From assembly GCA_001768515.1 (NCBI GenBank), contig MEOA01000010.1, forward strand, positions 204,490 to 268,489: a DNA stretch of 64,000 bases. Direction: 5' to 3'. Shown one piece after another: positions 19,349 through 29,343 of this stretch (position 1 is the first letter of the stretch; each line of letters starts with the position of its first letter). The translations under genes were made by a program, and so were the position numbers. The notes beneath the pieces were generated by a model. It was not told where the DNA came from. It saw only the letters and a list, made by a program, of their open reading frames with translations, and ran no database searches. The DNA is from Bacteroidetes bacterium GWE2_42_24. Lineage in GTDB: Bacteria; Bacteroidota; Bacteroidia; Bacteroidales; TTA-H9.

Positions 19349-20156
19349 ACAAGGGCATCTCGCTCCATATAACGCAACTTCCTGAAATTAACGACATGAA
19401 GATCTCTCATTTCTCATTTCTGGCGACCGATTATTGTCAGCACCAAAGCCGAAGGAAATTTCAGCTTTAGGTGTCAAAGCCATAGTTATTACAATTGGCT
19501 CCTTTCAGAAATAATACTTATTAAAGATTCACACCGAACATACCCTTAACTTACTGTATTTCCGTTAAAAAGATATGTAAAAAAAGGCTCCGCTCCCTCT
19601 TTGACATATCTTTGGCCTAACTTTGGTCTCTTTTTTGCTTGATTATCAGCCTGTTTTGAATTTAATGTCTGGCTACTTAATCTCCATTGAACGAAAATTC
19701 TTACAAATTGCAATTTCCCCGATTTCATTGAACGAAGTTTGAACGAAAGTACAAAAACAATCACTGATGGTGGAAATCACTAAATTTTCACTTAACGATA
19801 TAAGTCATTGTTAAATTGATATTTACGCCTAATGTTTAAAAGTTGATCACCTTATTGGATTTAAATTTTTGATGAGAATCAATTTAATCATTGAACAGTT
19901 TGAACAGTTTTTTGACTTAGGCATAAGTATTGTAAGGAGCCGCGGATTTTATTATCGCCCGGAATTTATGTCTGGGCTTTAATTTATGATCTAATTCTGT
20001 ACGCCAATCCCTGACCGTAAGTCCGGAACGCTGAACGCAAAACAGGTCTCCACCCAAACAGTTCTTTCAATAATGGATGAGAATTCCCATAATAAACGTC
20101 ATCTTAGAAGATAAGTAACTAACGCTTTTGCTTCGACAACCAGCCTCTTAATTCCT
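19349..20156. other. AT-rich intergenic region with no convincing gene
   Basis: About 800 bases upstream of metG hold no ORF I believe. A 72-codon minus-strand frame (19546-19764) has poor composition and no motif. The region carries a set of TTGAAC-type short repeats (see the repeat entry) and long A/T runs. I see no tRNA or riboswitch fold. Confidence 0.5.
19687..19907 (+). repeat. Cluster of short TTGAAC direct repeats
   Basis: TTGAACGAA occurs at 19687-19695, 19728-19736 and 19739-19747, and the related TTGAACAG at 19891-19898 and 19900-19907. The close pairs are spaced 11 and 9 bases, start to start. They could be binding sites for a regulator, or remnants of a repeat; nothing in the sequence decides this. 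Confidence 0.45.
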
Positions 20157-20164
20157 TACCTTTG
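20157..20164 (+). promoter_or_regulatory. Bacteroidota -7 element for metG
   Basis: TACCTTTG matches TAnnTTTG and lies 28 bases before the metG ATG. A TTTG at 20127-20130 might be the -33 box, though the spacing is longer than usual. Confidence 0.5.
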
Positions 20165-20192
20165 CCACCTGTTTTTATAAGCTATAAATACC

Positions 20193-22256
20193 ATGGAAAC
20201 TGATACCAAGAAGAAATTCAGCCGTTACACCATTACATCGGCTTTACCTTATGCCAATGGCCCCATTCACATCGGTCATCTTGCAGGGGTTTATATACCT
20301 GCCGACATCTATGCCCGCTACCTCCGCTCGAAGGGAGAAGAGGTACTGTTTATCGGAGGCAGCGACGAACATGGGGTGCCCATCACGATCAAGGCCCGAA
20401 AGGAAGGAATCACGCCCCAACAGGTTGTCGACAAGTATCATGGCATCATCAAGAAGTCGTTCGAAGAGCTTGGTATCTCATTCGATGTGTATTCCCGCAC
20501 CTCGGCCCCCATTCATCATAAAACAGCATCTGAGTTTTTTCGTAAGATGTACGATCAGGGCGATTTTATCGAACAAACCACCCAACAATACTATGATGAG
20601 GAAGCAAAGCAGTTCCTCGCTGACCGATACATCACCGGCACTTGTCCTCATTGCGGGTACGAGAAGGCCTATGGCGACCAGTGCGAGAAGTGTGGTACGA
20701 CGCTGAATGCCACCGACCTTATAAACCCCCGTTCTGCCCTCAGCGGAAACCAGCCTTTGTTGGTCGACACTGCCCACTACTTCCTGCCACTCGACAGTTA
20801 TGAAGGATGGCTCAGGCAATGGATACTGGAGGGTCACAAAGACGACTGGAAAACCAATGTCTATGGCCAGTGCAAGTCGTGGCTTGATCAGGGCTTACAG
20901 CCAAGGGCCGTCACACGTGACCTCGACTGGGGTGTAAAGGTGCCTGTTGAAGGATCTGAAGGAAAAGTACTTTACGTATGGTTTGATGCCCCCATCGGGT
21001 ATATATCCGCTACCCGTGAATGGGCCGAGGCAAAAGGAGTCGACTGGAAACCCTGGTGGAAATCGACAGACAGTCGGCTGGTACACTTCATCGGCAAAGA
21101 CAACATCGTATTTCACTGCATCATCTTTCCGGCCATGCTGAAAGGCGAAGGAAGCTATATCCTGCCCGATAATGTGCCGGCCAACGAATTTCTGAATCTT
21201 GAAGGAGACAAGATCAGCACTTCGCGCAACTGGGCAGTATGGCTTCATGAATACCTTGTAGATTTCCCCGGCAAACAGGATGTGTTACGGTATGTACTCT
21301 GCGCCAATGCCCCGGAGACCAAGGATAACGACTTTACCTGGAAAGATTTCCAGACACGCAACAACAGCGAACTGCTGGCCATCTTCGGCAACTTCGTCAA
21401 CCGAACAGTCGTTCTCACACATAAATACTTTGAAGGAATTGTTCCGGTAATTAGCGGGCTCAACGATGCCGACCGCGAAACACTTAAGCAATTGGCCGAA
21501 TTCCCATCAAAAATTGCTGCCAGCATCGAAGCTTTCCGATTCCGTGAAGCTCTGGGTGAAATGATGAACCTGGCCCGCCTTGGAAATAAGTATCTCACCG
21601 ATAACGAGCCATGGAAGGTCTTCAAGACCGATCCCGATAGAGTACAGACTGTGCTGAATGTCTCGCTTCAGATTTGCGCCAATCTGGCCATCGTCTGCGA
21701 ACCATTCCTGCCATTCACTGCTTCGAAGCTTAACAACATTCTGAACCTCGGCAGTTCAACATGGAAAGAAGCCGGACAAACTAACCTGCTGGTGGCAGGT
21801 CATCAGTTGAATGCTGCCGAATTCTTATATGAAAAGATTGAAGATGACGCAATACAGCTTCAGCTCGATAAGCTCGAAGCCTCCCGTAAGGCCAATCTTG
21901 TTGCTGCTGCCACGGTAAATCCCGCTAAATCCAACATCGATTACGACGATTTCGCCAAACTCGACATCCGGGTTGGAACCATCATTGAGGCCGAAAAAGT
22001 AGCCAAAACCAAGAAACTACTGAAGTTGAAAGTTGATACAGGGATTGATCAGCGTACCGTAGTCTCAGGCATTGCCGAACATTATGCCCCGGAAGCTATC
22101 ATCGGGCAACAGGTGGTTATGCTGGTTAACCTGGCCCCGAAAAACCTGAAAGGAATCGAAAGTCAGGGAATGATCCTGATGGCCGAAGATGCCCTCGGTC
22201 GTCTTTGTTTCGTGAAGCCTGCAGAGGCTTTCGGAAATGGCAGTGAGGTGAAATAA
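20193..22256 (+). CDS. metG: Methionyl-tRNA synthetase with C-terminal tRNA-binding domain
   Basis: Charges tRNA-Met with methionine in the cytoplasm. The 687-residue protein has the class I HIGH motif ([12 protein letters not shown], near residue 25), a zinc knuckle ([18 protein letters not shown], near residue 150), a KMSKS-type loop in the form DKISTSRNW (near residue 335), an anticodon-binding helical domain, and a C-terminal EMAP/Trbp111-like OB fold beginning [17 protein letters not shown] (near residue 586) that is used for dimerisation and tRNA binding. Length and domain order are those of the long bacterial form. It stands alone between the AT-rich gap and a hairpin region. Confidence 0.97.
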   Translation: METDTKKKFSRYTITSALPYANGPIHIGHLAGVYIPADIYARYLRSKGEEVLFIGGSDEHGVPITIKARKEGITPQQVVDKYHGIIKKSFEELGISFDVYSRTSAPIHHKTASEFFRKMYDQGDFIEQTTQQYYDEEAKQFLADRYITGTCPHCGYEKAYGDQCEKCGTTLNATDLINPRSALSGNQPLLVDTAHYFLPLDSYEGWLRQWILEGHKDDWKTNVYGQCKSWLDQGLQPRAVTRDLDWGVKVPVEGSEGKVLYVWFDAPIGYISATREWAEAKGVDWKPWWKSTDSRLVHFIGKDNIVFHCIIFPAMLKGEGSYILPDNVPANEFLNLEGDKISTSRNWAVWLHEYLVDFPGKQDVLRYVLCANAPETKDNDFTWKDFQTRNNSELLAIFGNFVNRTVVLTHKYFEGIVPVISGLNDADRETLKQLAEFPSKIAASIEAFRFREALGEMMNLARLGNKYLTDNEPWKVFKTDPDRVQTVLNVSLQICANLAIVCEPFLPFTASKLNNILNLGSSTWKEAGQTNLLVAGHQLNAAEFLYEKIEDDAIQLQLDKLEASRKANLVAAATVNPAKSNIDYDDFAKLDIRVGTIIEAEKVAKTKKLLKLKVDTGIDQRTVVSGIAEHYAPEAIIGQQVVMLVNLAPKNLKGIESQGMILMAEDALGRLCFVKPAEAFGNGSEVK

Positions 22257-22451
22257 TTCAAAGATAAATGATTGTTCTTTGAGTTATAATTATCATTGTC
22301 TGGTTTAAAATCTGCTTTTGTAGGAGATTCGTCCCTCTATTTCATCGCGTTCGGAACGACTGGCTTGTACACCGGATGCATGATGCTGCAATAGTTCTTT
22401 TGTTGGCGCTTATAGCTGAACGAATCCCCTGCCTTCTCTACAACAGAAAGA

Positions 22452-22496
22452 ACACGGCCTTTCCTTTCCCTGTTATAGAGAAAAGAAAGACCGTGT
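22452..22496 (-). terminator. Hairpin between convergent metG and lipoprotein gene
   Basis: ACACGGCCTTTCCTTTC at 22452-22468 pairs with GAAAAGAAAGACCGTGT at 22480-22496. The two non-Watson-Crick positions become G-U pairs when read on the minus strand, which points to a minus-strand RNA stem 41 bases after the lipoprotein stop. There is no clean U run after it, so factor-independent termination is uncertain. Confidence 0.45.
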
Positions 22497-22536
22497 AAAA
22501 ACAATGAAGACAGGCTGTTAAAACTATTGGATAGTT

Positions 22537-23124
22537 CTAAAACGTATAGTCGAGTGCCTCGCCTCCCACTGTACCACTTACATGACCACCTGTCCCACCT
22601 GAATTGAGGATTATGGTGATCTGGATATTGATGGTCTGATCATAACCCGGACCGGTTACCCGAACACCACCACCAAACTGCATGCTCGATGCAGTACCGA
22701 ATGAACCGCCATAACCGAGAGTAAAAGTCCCTGTCAGTGAAAGGTATGGAGCCCCATTCATTGTGAAGGTTTGATCATTGCACTTGAACGCGTAATCATT
22801 GATGGTCTCGGTGAGTCCAAGCAACAATGTGCCACTTTGTACGACACCAGATTCGTCATCATAATTCATCGTGCCGGTAACACTTCCCAGAACATGGATG
22901 GTGCCGCCTATCGGACCAGCCACTGTATTATCAACCTCAATATTAATCGGCACTGATGATTTCGCCGAACTTGCATTGGGATTCCATGTCATCCCGGCTT
23001 TAAAAATCTCGTTGATCAAAACCTTGTTGTCAAGTGTGACTGTCGCTTCCTCCTCCTTATCCTTACTACACCCGGAGAGCACAACCATTCCAACGGCACA
23101 AAACAATACGAATAACTTTTTCAT
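22537..23124 (-). CDS. Small lipoprotein of unknown function
   Basis: Start ATG 23124 gives 195 residues; the longer frame upstream is not protein-like, whereas MKKLFVLFCAVGMVVLSGC is a clean lipoprotein signal with the cysteine at residue 19. The mature part is short, rich in Gly, Ser, Thr and beta strands (for example GPIGGTIHVLGSVTGTMNYDD), with alternating sheet-like segments suggesting a small beta barrel or lipocalin-like envelope protein. I recognise no family. It converges with metG across a hairpin. Confidence 0.7.
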   Translation of the reverse strand: MKKLFVLFCAVGMVVLSGCSKDKEEEATVTLDNKVLINEIFKAGMTWNPNASSAKSSVPINIEVDNTVAGPIGGTIHVLGSVTGTMNYDDESGVVQSGTLLLGLTETINDYAFKCNDQTFTMNGAPYLSLTGTFTLGYGGSFGTASSMQFGGGVRVTGPGYDQTINIQITIILNSGGTGGHVSGTVGGEALDYTF

Positions 23125-23498
23125 TTTCTGATTGTCAGTGATTAGAGTGCTGACGCCGCACTTTTTGGTCAAATAATCAGACAAGTTCGATAAGCAATAG
23201 GTTTGATGTACGAAATAGACCAAAACATTCTGTAACGAGTGATAATATACAAAAGTCAGGGTGGAAACGACATCCCGGCAACCAATTGAGACAGCCTGTC
23301 TTGCCACTCATCAATTCCTATGATCAGACCGTAGCCAATGACAAATGTATGGCAATTTGAATCAAAATGGATTCACCACGTAAGAAAAATTCATGCAATT
23401 CACATTACAAACAGAGATATCATACAGTACATTCAGTTCCAATATAATTAAAGATACTTTGGAGGTCTCCAATACCATGTTTAATCATTCCATTTCTT

Positions 23499-23810
23499 TC
23501 ACTTTTCGGATATGTAATCAACCGAGCTTCTCGCCTCTTTTACTTTCCCAATCCATTCCGCAAGTTTCTGGTGCTCGGGATGAGTTTGGTACTTAACCAT
23601 TTCATCATAATTGTCGAATGAAATATCCAGGACGGCATCGAAATTGGCATATTCCGATGTCTCCTGGTTCACTCCTACTTCCATGTCCCTGATACCCGGG
23701 AAAAAACTCCCCAGAGCCTCAAGCCTCTCTTTTATCAACCGGGCATTTTCACTTTTCGTATTCCCTTCGGCAAAATCTTTTAATTTCCACATCACCAAAT
23801 GGCGTAACAT
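23499..23810 (-). CDS. Dabb (stress-responsive alpha/beta barrel) family protein
   Basis: Start ATG 23810 gives 103 residues beginning MLRHLVMWKLKDFAEG, the usual beginning of the Dabb domain, with DAVLDISFDNYDEMVKYQTHPEHQKLAEWI near the end, also typical (the histidine in HPEHQ is conserved). The fold is a dimeric ferredoxin-like barrel; the substrate is not known. The longer upstream reading lacks family similarity. It is a small cytoplasmic protein with a gap of 116 bases to the next gene on the same strand. Confidence 0.85.
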   Translation of the reverse strand: MLRHLVMWKLKDFAEGNTKSENARLIKERLEALGSFFPGIRDMEVGVNQETSEYANFDAVLDISFDNYDEMVKYQTHPEHQKLAEWIGKVKEARSSVDYISEK

Positions 23811-23926
23811 AATGTTTGGTATTAGTTTAACAATAAAGTTATAAACATCCTCTGGTCTCCATTTCCTCTGATGCAATAAGGCCCGTCATCGTTTACCATC
23901 TGTTGGTTTTATAAAACATCACAATA

Positions 23927-24637
23927 CTATTGATTGGTTCGTTTAATGATCCGGGCAAAACATTTTTCTACCAGCATCCTGCTATTGGCTGAGCCATGCG
24001 ACGGTATAAACCATGAACAACCTGTTGCCAGCAGCTTACCCCAACTTTCGATTAATTGTTTATGGTCTTCCAGAAAGGGGGGATAAACCGACCAGGGGAA
24101 TACTCCCACCATGGCATCTCCCACGAGTGCAATTTCATCGTCAATAATTACACTCAACGACCCGGGTGAATGCCCTGGTGTATGAAGAATATAGGCATTA
24201 AAACCGAAATCCTGCAAATCAAGCCGATCGGCAACCAACAGATCCGGCTCACAAGGTTCACAGGCAATTATGGAAGAAAACATGGGGCCAAAGAACCTGA
24301 CAATCATTCGTGTAAAGGCATTGGAGCCTTCGGGTATCAACATTTTACCACTACTCAGAAGATCGGCCTCTGCTTTGTGTACAATCACTTTGGCTCCATA
24401 TAGCTCCATAATCTGCCGGGCATTGTTGGCATGGTCAAAATGGGAATGAGTCAGTATTAAATAGTCAATATGACATATCCCCTTTCTGTTTAACCTGTTT
24501 CTCAGCCCGGGCCACATAAACTTCGGGCTGGTATCAATCAGAATATCGGCTCTGCCGTTTGACAACAGAAAAACATTACTCCGGCCACCCAGTATCCTTA
24601 GAAGTTGGTATCCGCTATGGGTACTCCAGGTTTTCAT
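23927..24637 (-). CDS. Metallo-beta-lactamase-fold hydrolase
   Basis: Start ATG 24637 gives 236 residues. The metal-binding motif THSHFDHANN (HxHxDH), a later GHSPGS histidine, VGDAMVG aspartate and a final SHG histidine (IPSHGSANS) make a complete two-metal site of the MBL fold. Proteins of this subtype cleave thioesters, glutathione esters or lactones; the substrate here cannot be read. A cytoplasmic protein, since no signal peptide is seen. It is not linked to the Fe-S cluster downstream by operon structure. Confidence 0.88.
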   Translation of the reverse strand: MKTWSTHSGYQLLRILGGRSNVFLLSNGRADILIDTSPKFMWPGLRNRLNRKGICHIDYLILTHSHFDHANNARQIMELYGAKVIVHKAEADLLSSGKMLIPEGSNAFTRMIVRFFGPMFSSIIACEPCEPDLLVADRLDLQDFGFNAYILHTPGHSPGSLSVIIDDEIALVGDAMVGVFPWSVYPPFLEDHKQLIESWGKLLATGCSWFIPSHGSANSRMLVEKCFARIIKRTNQ

Positions 24638-24969
24638 GTTACATTTTTGTGATTTGTTACATTTCGTCGGGTGAAAGAAACAAGCGTTTTCGATCACCCG
24701 ATTTTGATTCCAAATAAACAGCTTTCAGTTGAATTGCACAAATTGCCGGCGTTAGGTTCCGCTTCCGGGCGCAGACAATCAGGTGTGTTACCTGGCAGAT
24801 GATTCTGTCATCTGACTTCATTGGATAATCTTCTAAAAATATGACGGTTGAATGAGGCCAGATCAGCGGCAGCAAGCAAGACCCCTGTTTCCCGGGATGA
24901 CGTATCTGGTATCATTAAAAGGCATAACAAAAGCAACAATTCGATGGTACCGGGTGTAATCATTTCTTA

Positions 24970-25809
24970 TCAACGAAGATAATCAATCACAGACACATAT
25001 CTGTAAAAAGGGTTGTAATCAATATAATCTCTCAGCAAGGCATGGTGACCGTTTCCGTAAATTATAAGAATCCTGTCGCCTTCGTGGATTTTTATACGCA
25101 TCAGGTTTCTGATAATCCGAAGATTCCTGTTATACCATTGGGCGGTTATCCAATCGACACCGCTGTATTGTTTCCCATCCCCTTCAAAAAGAAAGTTTGA
25201 AAGGAAATAGTTCGACTGCATCTTTTTCAGCGCGGCGGCTGAGTTTGTCTCTATATAAAAGTCAACCAGATTCATGGCATGAATATTCTCGTTCAAAGCA
25301 ATAAGCTGTTGATCACAGTATATGCATCTGTTGGAATCCAGATACCTTTCATAGGCTGAAAAAAAGGCCTCTTTGTCCATAAATCGTTCATAATCGCCCC
25401 ACGTATCAATACAACAGACGCGTTCAATGCCTGATTCTTTTGCCAGCCTAAACCCAACCTGATACTGTTCGCCAACCGGAAGATCAAAACTACCCTTGCA
25501 ATAGGCGGTGTATAATGAATCCATCCTGGCCTGCATTTCCACAGGACATTCAACAGCGATGATGGTTGGCTTAAATTTCTTCAGCTTTTCAATTAACTCC
25601 TGAATCTCCTCCTGCCGTTGCGGCGACAGCATATCAACCTGTTTATCCTTCTCAGTCTTAATCCGGTCAAGATTGGGGTAAGAGAAATGAAACGTCCCGA
25701 GTATGGTAACAGGTATCTCCTGATAACTGACATTTAAGTCTTTAATAGCTTGTGCTTCGCTACACAGACACATAAAAAGGAAAAAGACAACACACTGCAA
25801 TTTCTTCAT
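24970..25809 (-). CDS. DUF5694 (TraB/GumN-like) exported protein
   Basis: A 279-residue protein with an N-terminal signal peptide (LQCVVFFLFMCLCSEAQA). The body opens VTILGTFHFSYPNLDRIKT and has KPTIIAVECP, GVDWITAQWYNRNLRIIRNL and RILIIYGNGHHALLRDY, the layout of the DUF5694 family, which is related to the erythromycin-esterase/TraB fold with conserved His and Glu residues. The family has no proven function as far as I know. The final GNGHHALL motif is probably part of an active site. Confidence 0.8.
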   Translation of the reverse strand: MKKLQCVVFFLFMCLCSEAQAIKDLNVSYQEIPVTILGTFHFSYPNLDRIKTEKDKQVDMLSPQRQEEIQELIEKLKKFKPTIIAVECPVEMQARMDSLYTAYCKGSFDLPVGEQYQVGFRLAKESGIERVCCIDTWGDYERFMDKEAFFSAYERYLDSNRCIYCDQQLIALNENIHAMNLVDFYIETNSAAALKKMQSNYFLSNFLFEGDGKQYSGVDWITAQWYNRNLRIIRNLMRIKIHEGDRILIIYGNGHHALLRDYIDYNPFYRYVSVIDYLR

Positions 25810-26170
25810 AGTACGACTGATTTTGGATACAGTAGTTATATCCCTGAAAGAAAGTAAAATCCCAACGAATAATACTACACAAGAGACGATAAACGATCAG
25901 GAAAGGTTACCGCCATTTATTACAGGATATGCGCAAAGCTATTTCCTTCTGGCACATTCAGTTCATCCGCAGACCATTTAACCGAATCCGTCATTAGCCG
26001 ATCCCGAATCAACAACCTAAAACCATCACATACCTTTTTAAGCACTCCACTATCCTGTAAACCATCCCCTCCGTTTCATGGCCAATGAGCGTCATAGAAT
26101 CCTTGAATTACCATCTGTGATCATGTATCCACTCATCAAGAAGTCAGGCGTGACCCTCTTTTATTCTGTT
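25810..26170. other. Intergenic region, no gene seen
   Basis: About 360 bases between the DUF5694 gene and the left direct repeat. No ORF, RNA fold or known repeat was recognised. It forms the outer flank of the 26-36 kb island. Confidence 0.5.
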
Positions 26171-27005
26171 TTCAGCATCAGCCCTGCCACGGAAATGATT
26201 ATAACTGCCCAGGCAAGCCGCTTTATACAGATATTCAACTATAATTCAATTACTTAACACCACCTGTTCGAACAGGCATTGCCTCCTCATCGCTCCTTCC
26301 ATTTCTGAAATGCCATCGCAAACCACTTCCTGCGTCCAACAACATGCAAAACCATAAAAACGATGAGCAGCAGGGTGAGTTTATCGCGAATCTCGATGAA
26401 AATCATCCGTTCGATACCTTTACCTGCCGTCAACAGATCAATGGCCCACGGAACAAATCCCGTAACAGCCACAAGCAGGAATAGCAGCGTCAGGATGAGT
26501 ACACTTGCATTCTTTCTGAACAGATGTCTGGAAAGAACACCTTTGTACCACTTCCAGTGTGTGTATACGTGGTAAATCATCAGCAATGAAAAGGCCACGA
26601 TTGCAACCTTATGGGCCACTGACCAATCATAATAATTCATTCCCCAGATCATTTTACCCGAATCCAACGCCCTGATTTGCTCATAAACGACCTGTTGAGG
26701 CTTATCTTCGCCACGAATACCTTCAGCAGATCCTCCCATGTGGAATCCCAATTGGAGAATCAGGCCCGAAAGCACTGCTAACAGGCCAGCTAAAAGGACG
26801 AGGTTATTGACAATAAAATGACGAAGCATCACCAACTGTCGGGCCGGGGGCTGCTGTTCAGCCCTGTCATTGACTGTGAAGGCACCATTCACACAGCTCT
26901 CTACACACATCAGGCAACCGCTGCAAAATGAAGGATTAATCATCAGGGCATGCATATGCCAGGGCAGGTCAATCTTTCCGATAACACCAACAGGGCAGCG
27001 GGTCA
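26171..27005 (-). repeat. Left direct repeat of the 26-36 kb island (copy 1)
   Basis: This stretch matches 35124-35956 closely and in the same orientation, from TTCAGCATCAGCCCTGCC at the low end to the shared GGTCA at the high end. Both copies hold the 3' part of a ferredoxin/membrane gene and its trailing sequence, with scattered base differences visible by eye. The copies flank about 8.1 kb of cofactor-type genes. Confidence 0.9.
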
Positions 27006-27009
27006 ACAA
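26287..27009 (-). pseudogene. 5'-truncated copy of the ferredoxin/four-helix membrane gene
   Basis: A 240-codon frame nearly identical to the last part of the intact gene at 35239-36045, but beginning MLTRCPVGVIGKID: the first 4Fe-4S motif of the full gene (CKACWHCLTCCP) is cut off at the repeat breakpoint near 27005. What remains is the second 4Fe-4S motif (CSGCLMCVESC), four predicted membrane helices, and histidines in them (HKVA, YHVYTHW, LHVVG) that could hold heme b. It keeps an intact frame and a possible ATG, so it may still be made, perhaps as a one-cluster version. It lies last in the island on the minus strand, 120 bases after the Mrp ATPase gene. Confidence 0.75.
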
Positions 27010-27129
27010 AGGATACTACACTATGCCAGTGTCCTAATGGATAGCCCATGAAGGATTCTTTGTCCGGAAAATGGATAATATTATCAAAGCAAGGAGCTCA
27101 ATTAGCTGCCCCTTGCTTCTAAGCAGGCT

Positions 27130-27951
27130 TTATTTCTGTAGTTCTTCAGAAATTGGATCCTGAGATTTCAAAACAGCTTTTAGCAAATTGTCAAACCCCG
27201 CCTTAACCAATTTATCATCAAAAAACTCACTCAAGCGGCCTTCATCGCAGACACCGCAAAGGTTTTCGTTAACCGGAATTTGAGCAATCAGTGGAATTCC
27301 TGTCGAATCTGATAATAAATTTCCCCCTCCCTTACCAAAAAGAAAGTATTTTTCATCAGGATGCTTTGATGGAGTAAACCAAGCCATGTTCTCTACAATG
27401 CCAAATACTGGAATTCCAACATCGTCACTATGAAACATCGCTATTGCTTTTCGTACATCATCAAGTGCCATACTCTGAGGTGTCGTTACGATAACAGCCC
27501 CATTAATTTCGTACTGTTGTAATAAGGTTATATGAATATCGCCGGTTCCCGGAGGGGTATCAAAAATAAGATAATCCAGTTCACCCCAGTTTGTTTCGTT
27601 TACTAATTGTTTTAATCCATTAGAGGCCATAGGTCCACGCCAAAGCATAGCCTGGGATGGGTCTATCATAAAACCAATAGACATTATTTTAATTCCAAAC
27701 TTAATAAATGGCTCAATAAGAGAATTTCCATTCTTTTCAGAAACAGATGGACGTTGGTTGTGCAAATCAAAAAGAGTAGGGATGGATGGACCATAGATAT
27801 CAGCATCCATTAAACCAACAGAAAAGCCCTCCATTGCAAGGGATAAGGCTAAGCCTGCTGCAACAGTTGATTTACCTACTCCACCTTTGCCGGAAGCTAC
27901 GATGACAATATTTTTAATGTTTGTGAGCCTGGTTTTTTCAATTGTGTTCAT
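27130..27951 (-). CDS. Mrp/NBP35 (ApbC) family Fe-S cluster carrier ATPase
   Basis: A 273-residue deviant-Walker ATPase: SGKGGVGKS at residues 20-28 binds ATP, DADIYGPSIP and FDTPPGTGD follow in family order, and CGVC at residues 232-235 is the conserved cysteine pair that bridges a 4Fe-4S cluster between two subunits. Members carry and hand over Fe-S clusters to target proteins; the target is unknown here. The N-terminal DUF59-like domain of some homologues is absent, so this is the short form. It sits in a run of minus-strand Fe-S and cofactor genes, which supports a role in loading clusters into them. Confidence 0.93.
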   Translation of the reverse strand: MNTIEKTRLTNIKNIVIVASGKGGVGKSTVAAGLALSLAMEGFSVGLMDADIYGPSIPTLFDLHNQRPSVSEKNGNSLIEPFIKFGIKIMSIGFMIDPSQAMLWRGPMASNGLKQLVNETNWGELDYLIFDTPPGTGDIHITLLQQYEINGAVIVTTPQSMALDDVRKAIAMFHSDDVGIPVFGIVENMAWFTPSKHPDEKYFLFGKGGGNLLSDSTGIPLIAQIPVNENLCGVCDEGRLSEFFDDKLVKAGFDNLLKAVLKSQDPISEELQK

Positions 27952-28333
27952 CTAATTTAGTTTTAATAAAAAATATTTTTAAGGTTGTATTCTGCTTTGC
28001 AGTATAGGAAACGCAGAATTTCATTACAATACCATGAATGCATGGTTCCAAATATTTATAATAATATCATTGTTTTGCCACATGACTACCTCGCTAATAA
28101 TAGCCTTCCTGGCTTTAGTGAACAATTATTCTCCAATGGGTGAAGTATAAGCCCGATAACAACAAGTGTTTAAGGATGCATGATTGTGGTACAGGGGTAC
28201 CGACATCATCACCCTTATGAAGGTTATCGCAAAAAACATGACTCAATTGTTCTGAATGTTCTTCTCCGAATATTCCCGTTGAATGTTTGCGAAGGAAAGC
28301 GGAATTATATTTTAATAGCCGAGCCATCATTTT
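27952..28333. other. Intergenic gap between Mrp and radical SAM genes
   Basis: No convincing gene. A 71-codon minus-strand frame and a 62-codon plus-strand frame overlap each other and match nothing I know. A small inverted repeat (TTCTGC at 27990-27995, GCAGAA at 28013-28018) lies upstream of the Mrp start. The length of this gap, unusual inside a tight cluster, could reflect a lost gene. Confidence 0.4.
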
Positions 28334-29272
28334 TTAAACATTTAACTGACGGATGTAGAATGTATTAGATTGGTAACAAACCTTTTTTATGAGTTTATCT
28401 CTTATTAAAGAATTTAAAACATGAATATCTGCCTTGTCTTTAAATAGGAGTTCCATCATAGTATCTTCCCTGATGGGGTGAACAGCACAAATATTCAGGA
28501 TATCCTCAATGACATTACCGGTAAAACCGGTATCCGTTCCCTCAAAACCAAGCAATAATTCAATATTTAGGCCTTTATTTGAAAATATCTGAAATGCTTC
28601 GTTTATTGCCGGTTCTGCAGGCACTTTAATTCCTGAAATAGCGGGTGGTCGTGTGGGAATAGACAAATATGCCAATGAAGGGCTGATTTGTTTAACTAAA
28701 TCAGATGTTTGATTTAAAATTTCCGGATTATCATTAATCCCTTTTACAAGCATTGTTTCGGTAACCAACTTGCCTCTGTATTCGGAAGCGAATTGAAGTA
28801 AGCCTTCTACATGTCGGTTAAAACTAAGGTCGGCTATTGGTTTATTAATTAATTTCCATGTTTGCTCGCTATTAGCATCGACTTTTATTGAGACCCAATC
28901 AGCAAGTTGCAGTTCATTTCTGACATCTGTTTCTCTCAATAAAGTACCATTAGTAATCACAGCAATCGGAATATTGATTGCTTTTAATTTTTCAATTGAC
29001 TTACCCAGATTAATATCCAGGGTGGGCTCACCATTGGCCACAAAAGTTAAATAGTCAGGCATATCTTTTTCCAGAATGCTTTTAAGATGCCTTTGAACCT
29101 CATCAAAAATAATATCCGGGTTGTAAAATTTGCCGCGTGTTATTCTGAACTCCTTTGTAATACCCACCTGGCAGTATACACAGGAATAAGAACATACTTT
29201 TCCGGATGAGATATTGTTAATTCCCAAACTTTTCCCAAGCCGGCGCGAAGGTACTGGTCCAAAACTTATCAT
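28334..29272 (-). CDS. Radical SAM protein, COG0731-like
   Basis: A 312-residue enzyme that begins ISFGPVPSRRLGKSLGINN and carries the radical SAM 4Fe-4S motif CSYSCVYC (C27, C31, C34), followed by FVANGEPTLD (the GGE-type SAM-binding motif in the form NGEPT). This is the subfamily often found with archaeal and anaerobic cofactor gene sets. It cleaves S-adenosylmethionine to start a radical reaction; the substrate is unknown. No extra C-terminal SPASM cluster is seen. It is the third gene from the downstream end of the island and its neighbours suggest maturation of a metal cofactor or protein, but that is inference. Confidence 0.88.
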   Translation of the reverse strand: MISFGPVPSRRLGKSLGINNISSGKVCSYSCVYCQVGITKEFRITRGKFYNPDIIFDEVQRHLKSILEKDMPDYLTFVANGEPTLDINLGKSIEKLKAINIPIAVITNGTLLRETDVRNELQLADWVSIKVDANSEQTWKLINKPIADLSFNRHVEGLLQFASEYRGKLVTETMLVKGINDNPEILNQTSDLVKQISPSLAYLSIPTRPPAISGIKVPAEPAINEAFQIFSNKGLNIELLLGFEGTDTGFTGNVIEDILNICAVHPIREDTMMELLFKDKADIHVLNSLIRDKLIKKVCYQSNTFYIRQLNV

Positions 29273-29310
29273 TTTTCAAAATTTTTATTTTATATCAGAT
29301 TAAATAACAT

Positions 29311-29328
29311 CCTCCACCGGGGAGGTGG
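29311..29328. other. Small GC-rich hairpin upstream of the radical SAM gene
   Basis: Two overlapping five-base stems (CCTCC/GGAGG and CCACC/GGTGG) stand out in AT-rich surroundings, about 40 bases before the radical SAM start. It could affect translation or termination; nothing more can be said. Confidence 0.35.
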
Positions 29329-29343
29329 TCACTTATCACGCAA

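Noticed and set aside
19546..19764. 72-codon minus-strand frame that could have been an integrase fragment
   Set aside because: Composition is not protein-like, it overlaps the TTGAAC repeats, and no recombinase motif is seen.
24657..24875. 72-codon frame upstream of the MBL-fold gene
   Set aside because: No signal or motif; it overlaps the true start region of the hydrolase gene.
28115..28368. Overlapping frames on both strands in the gap between Mrp and radical SAM genes
   Set aside because: The two frames overlap each other, have no recognised motif, and lack typical upstream signals.
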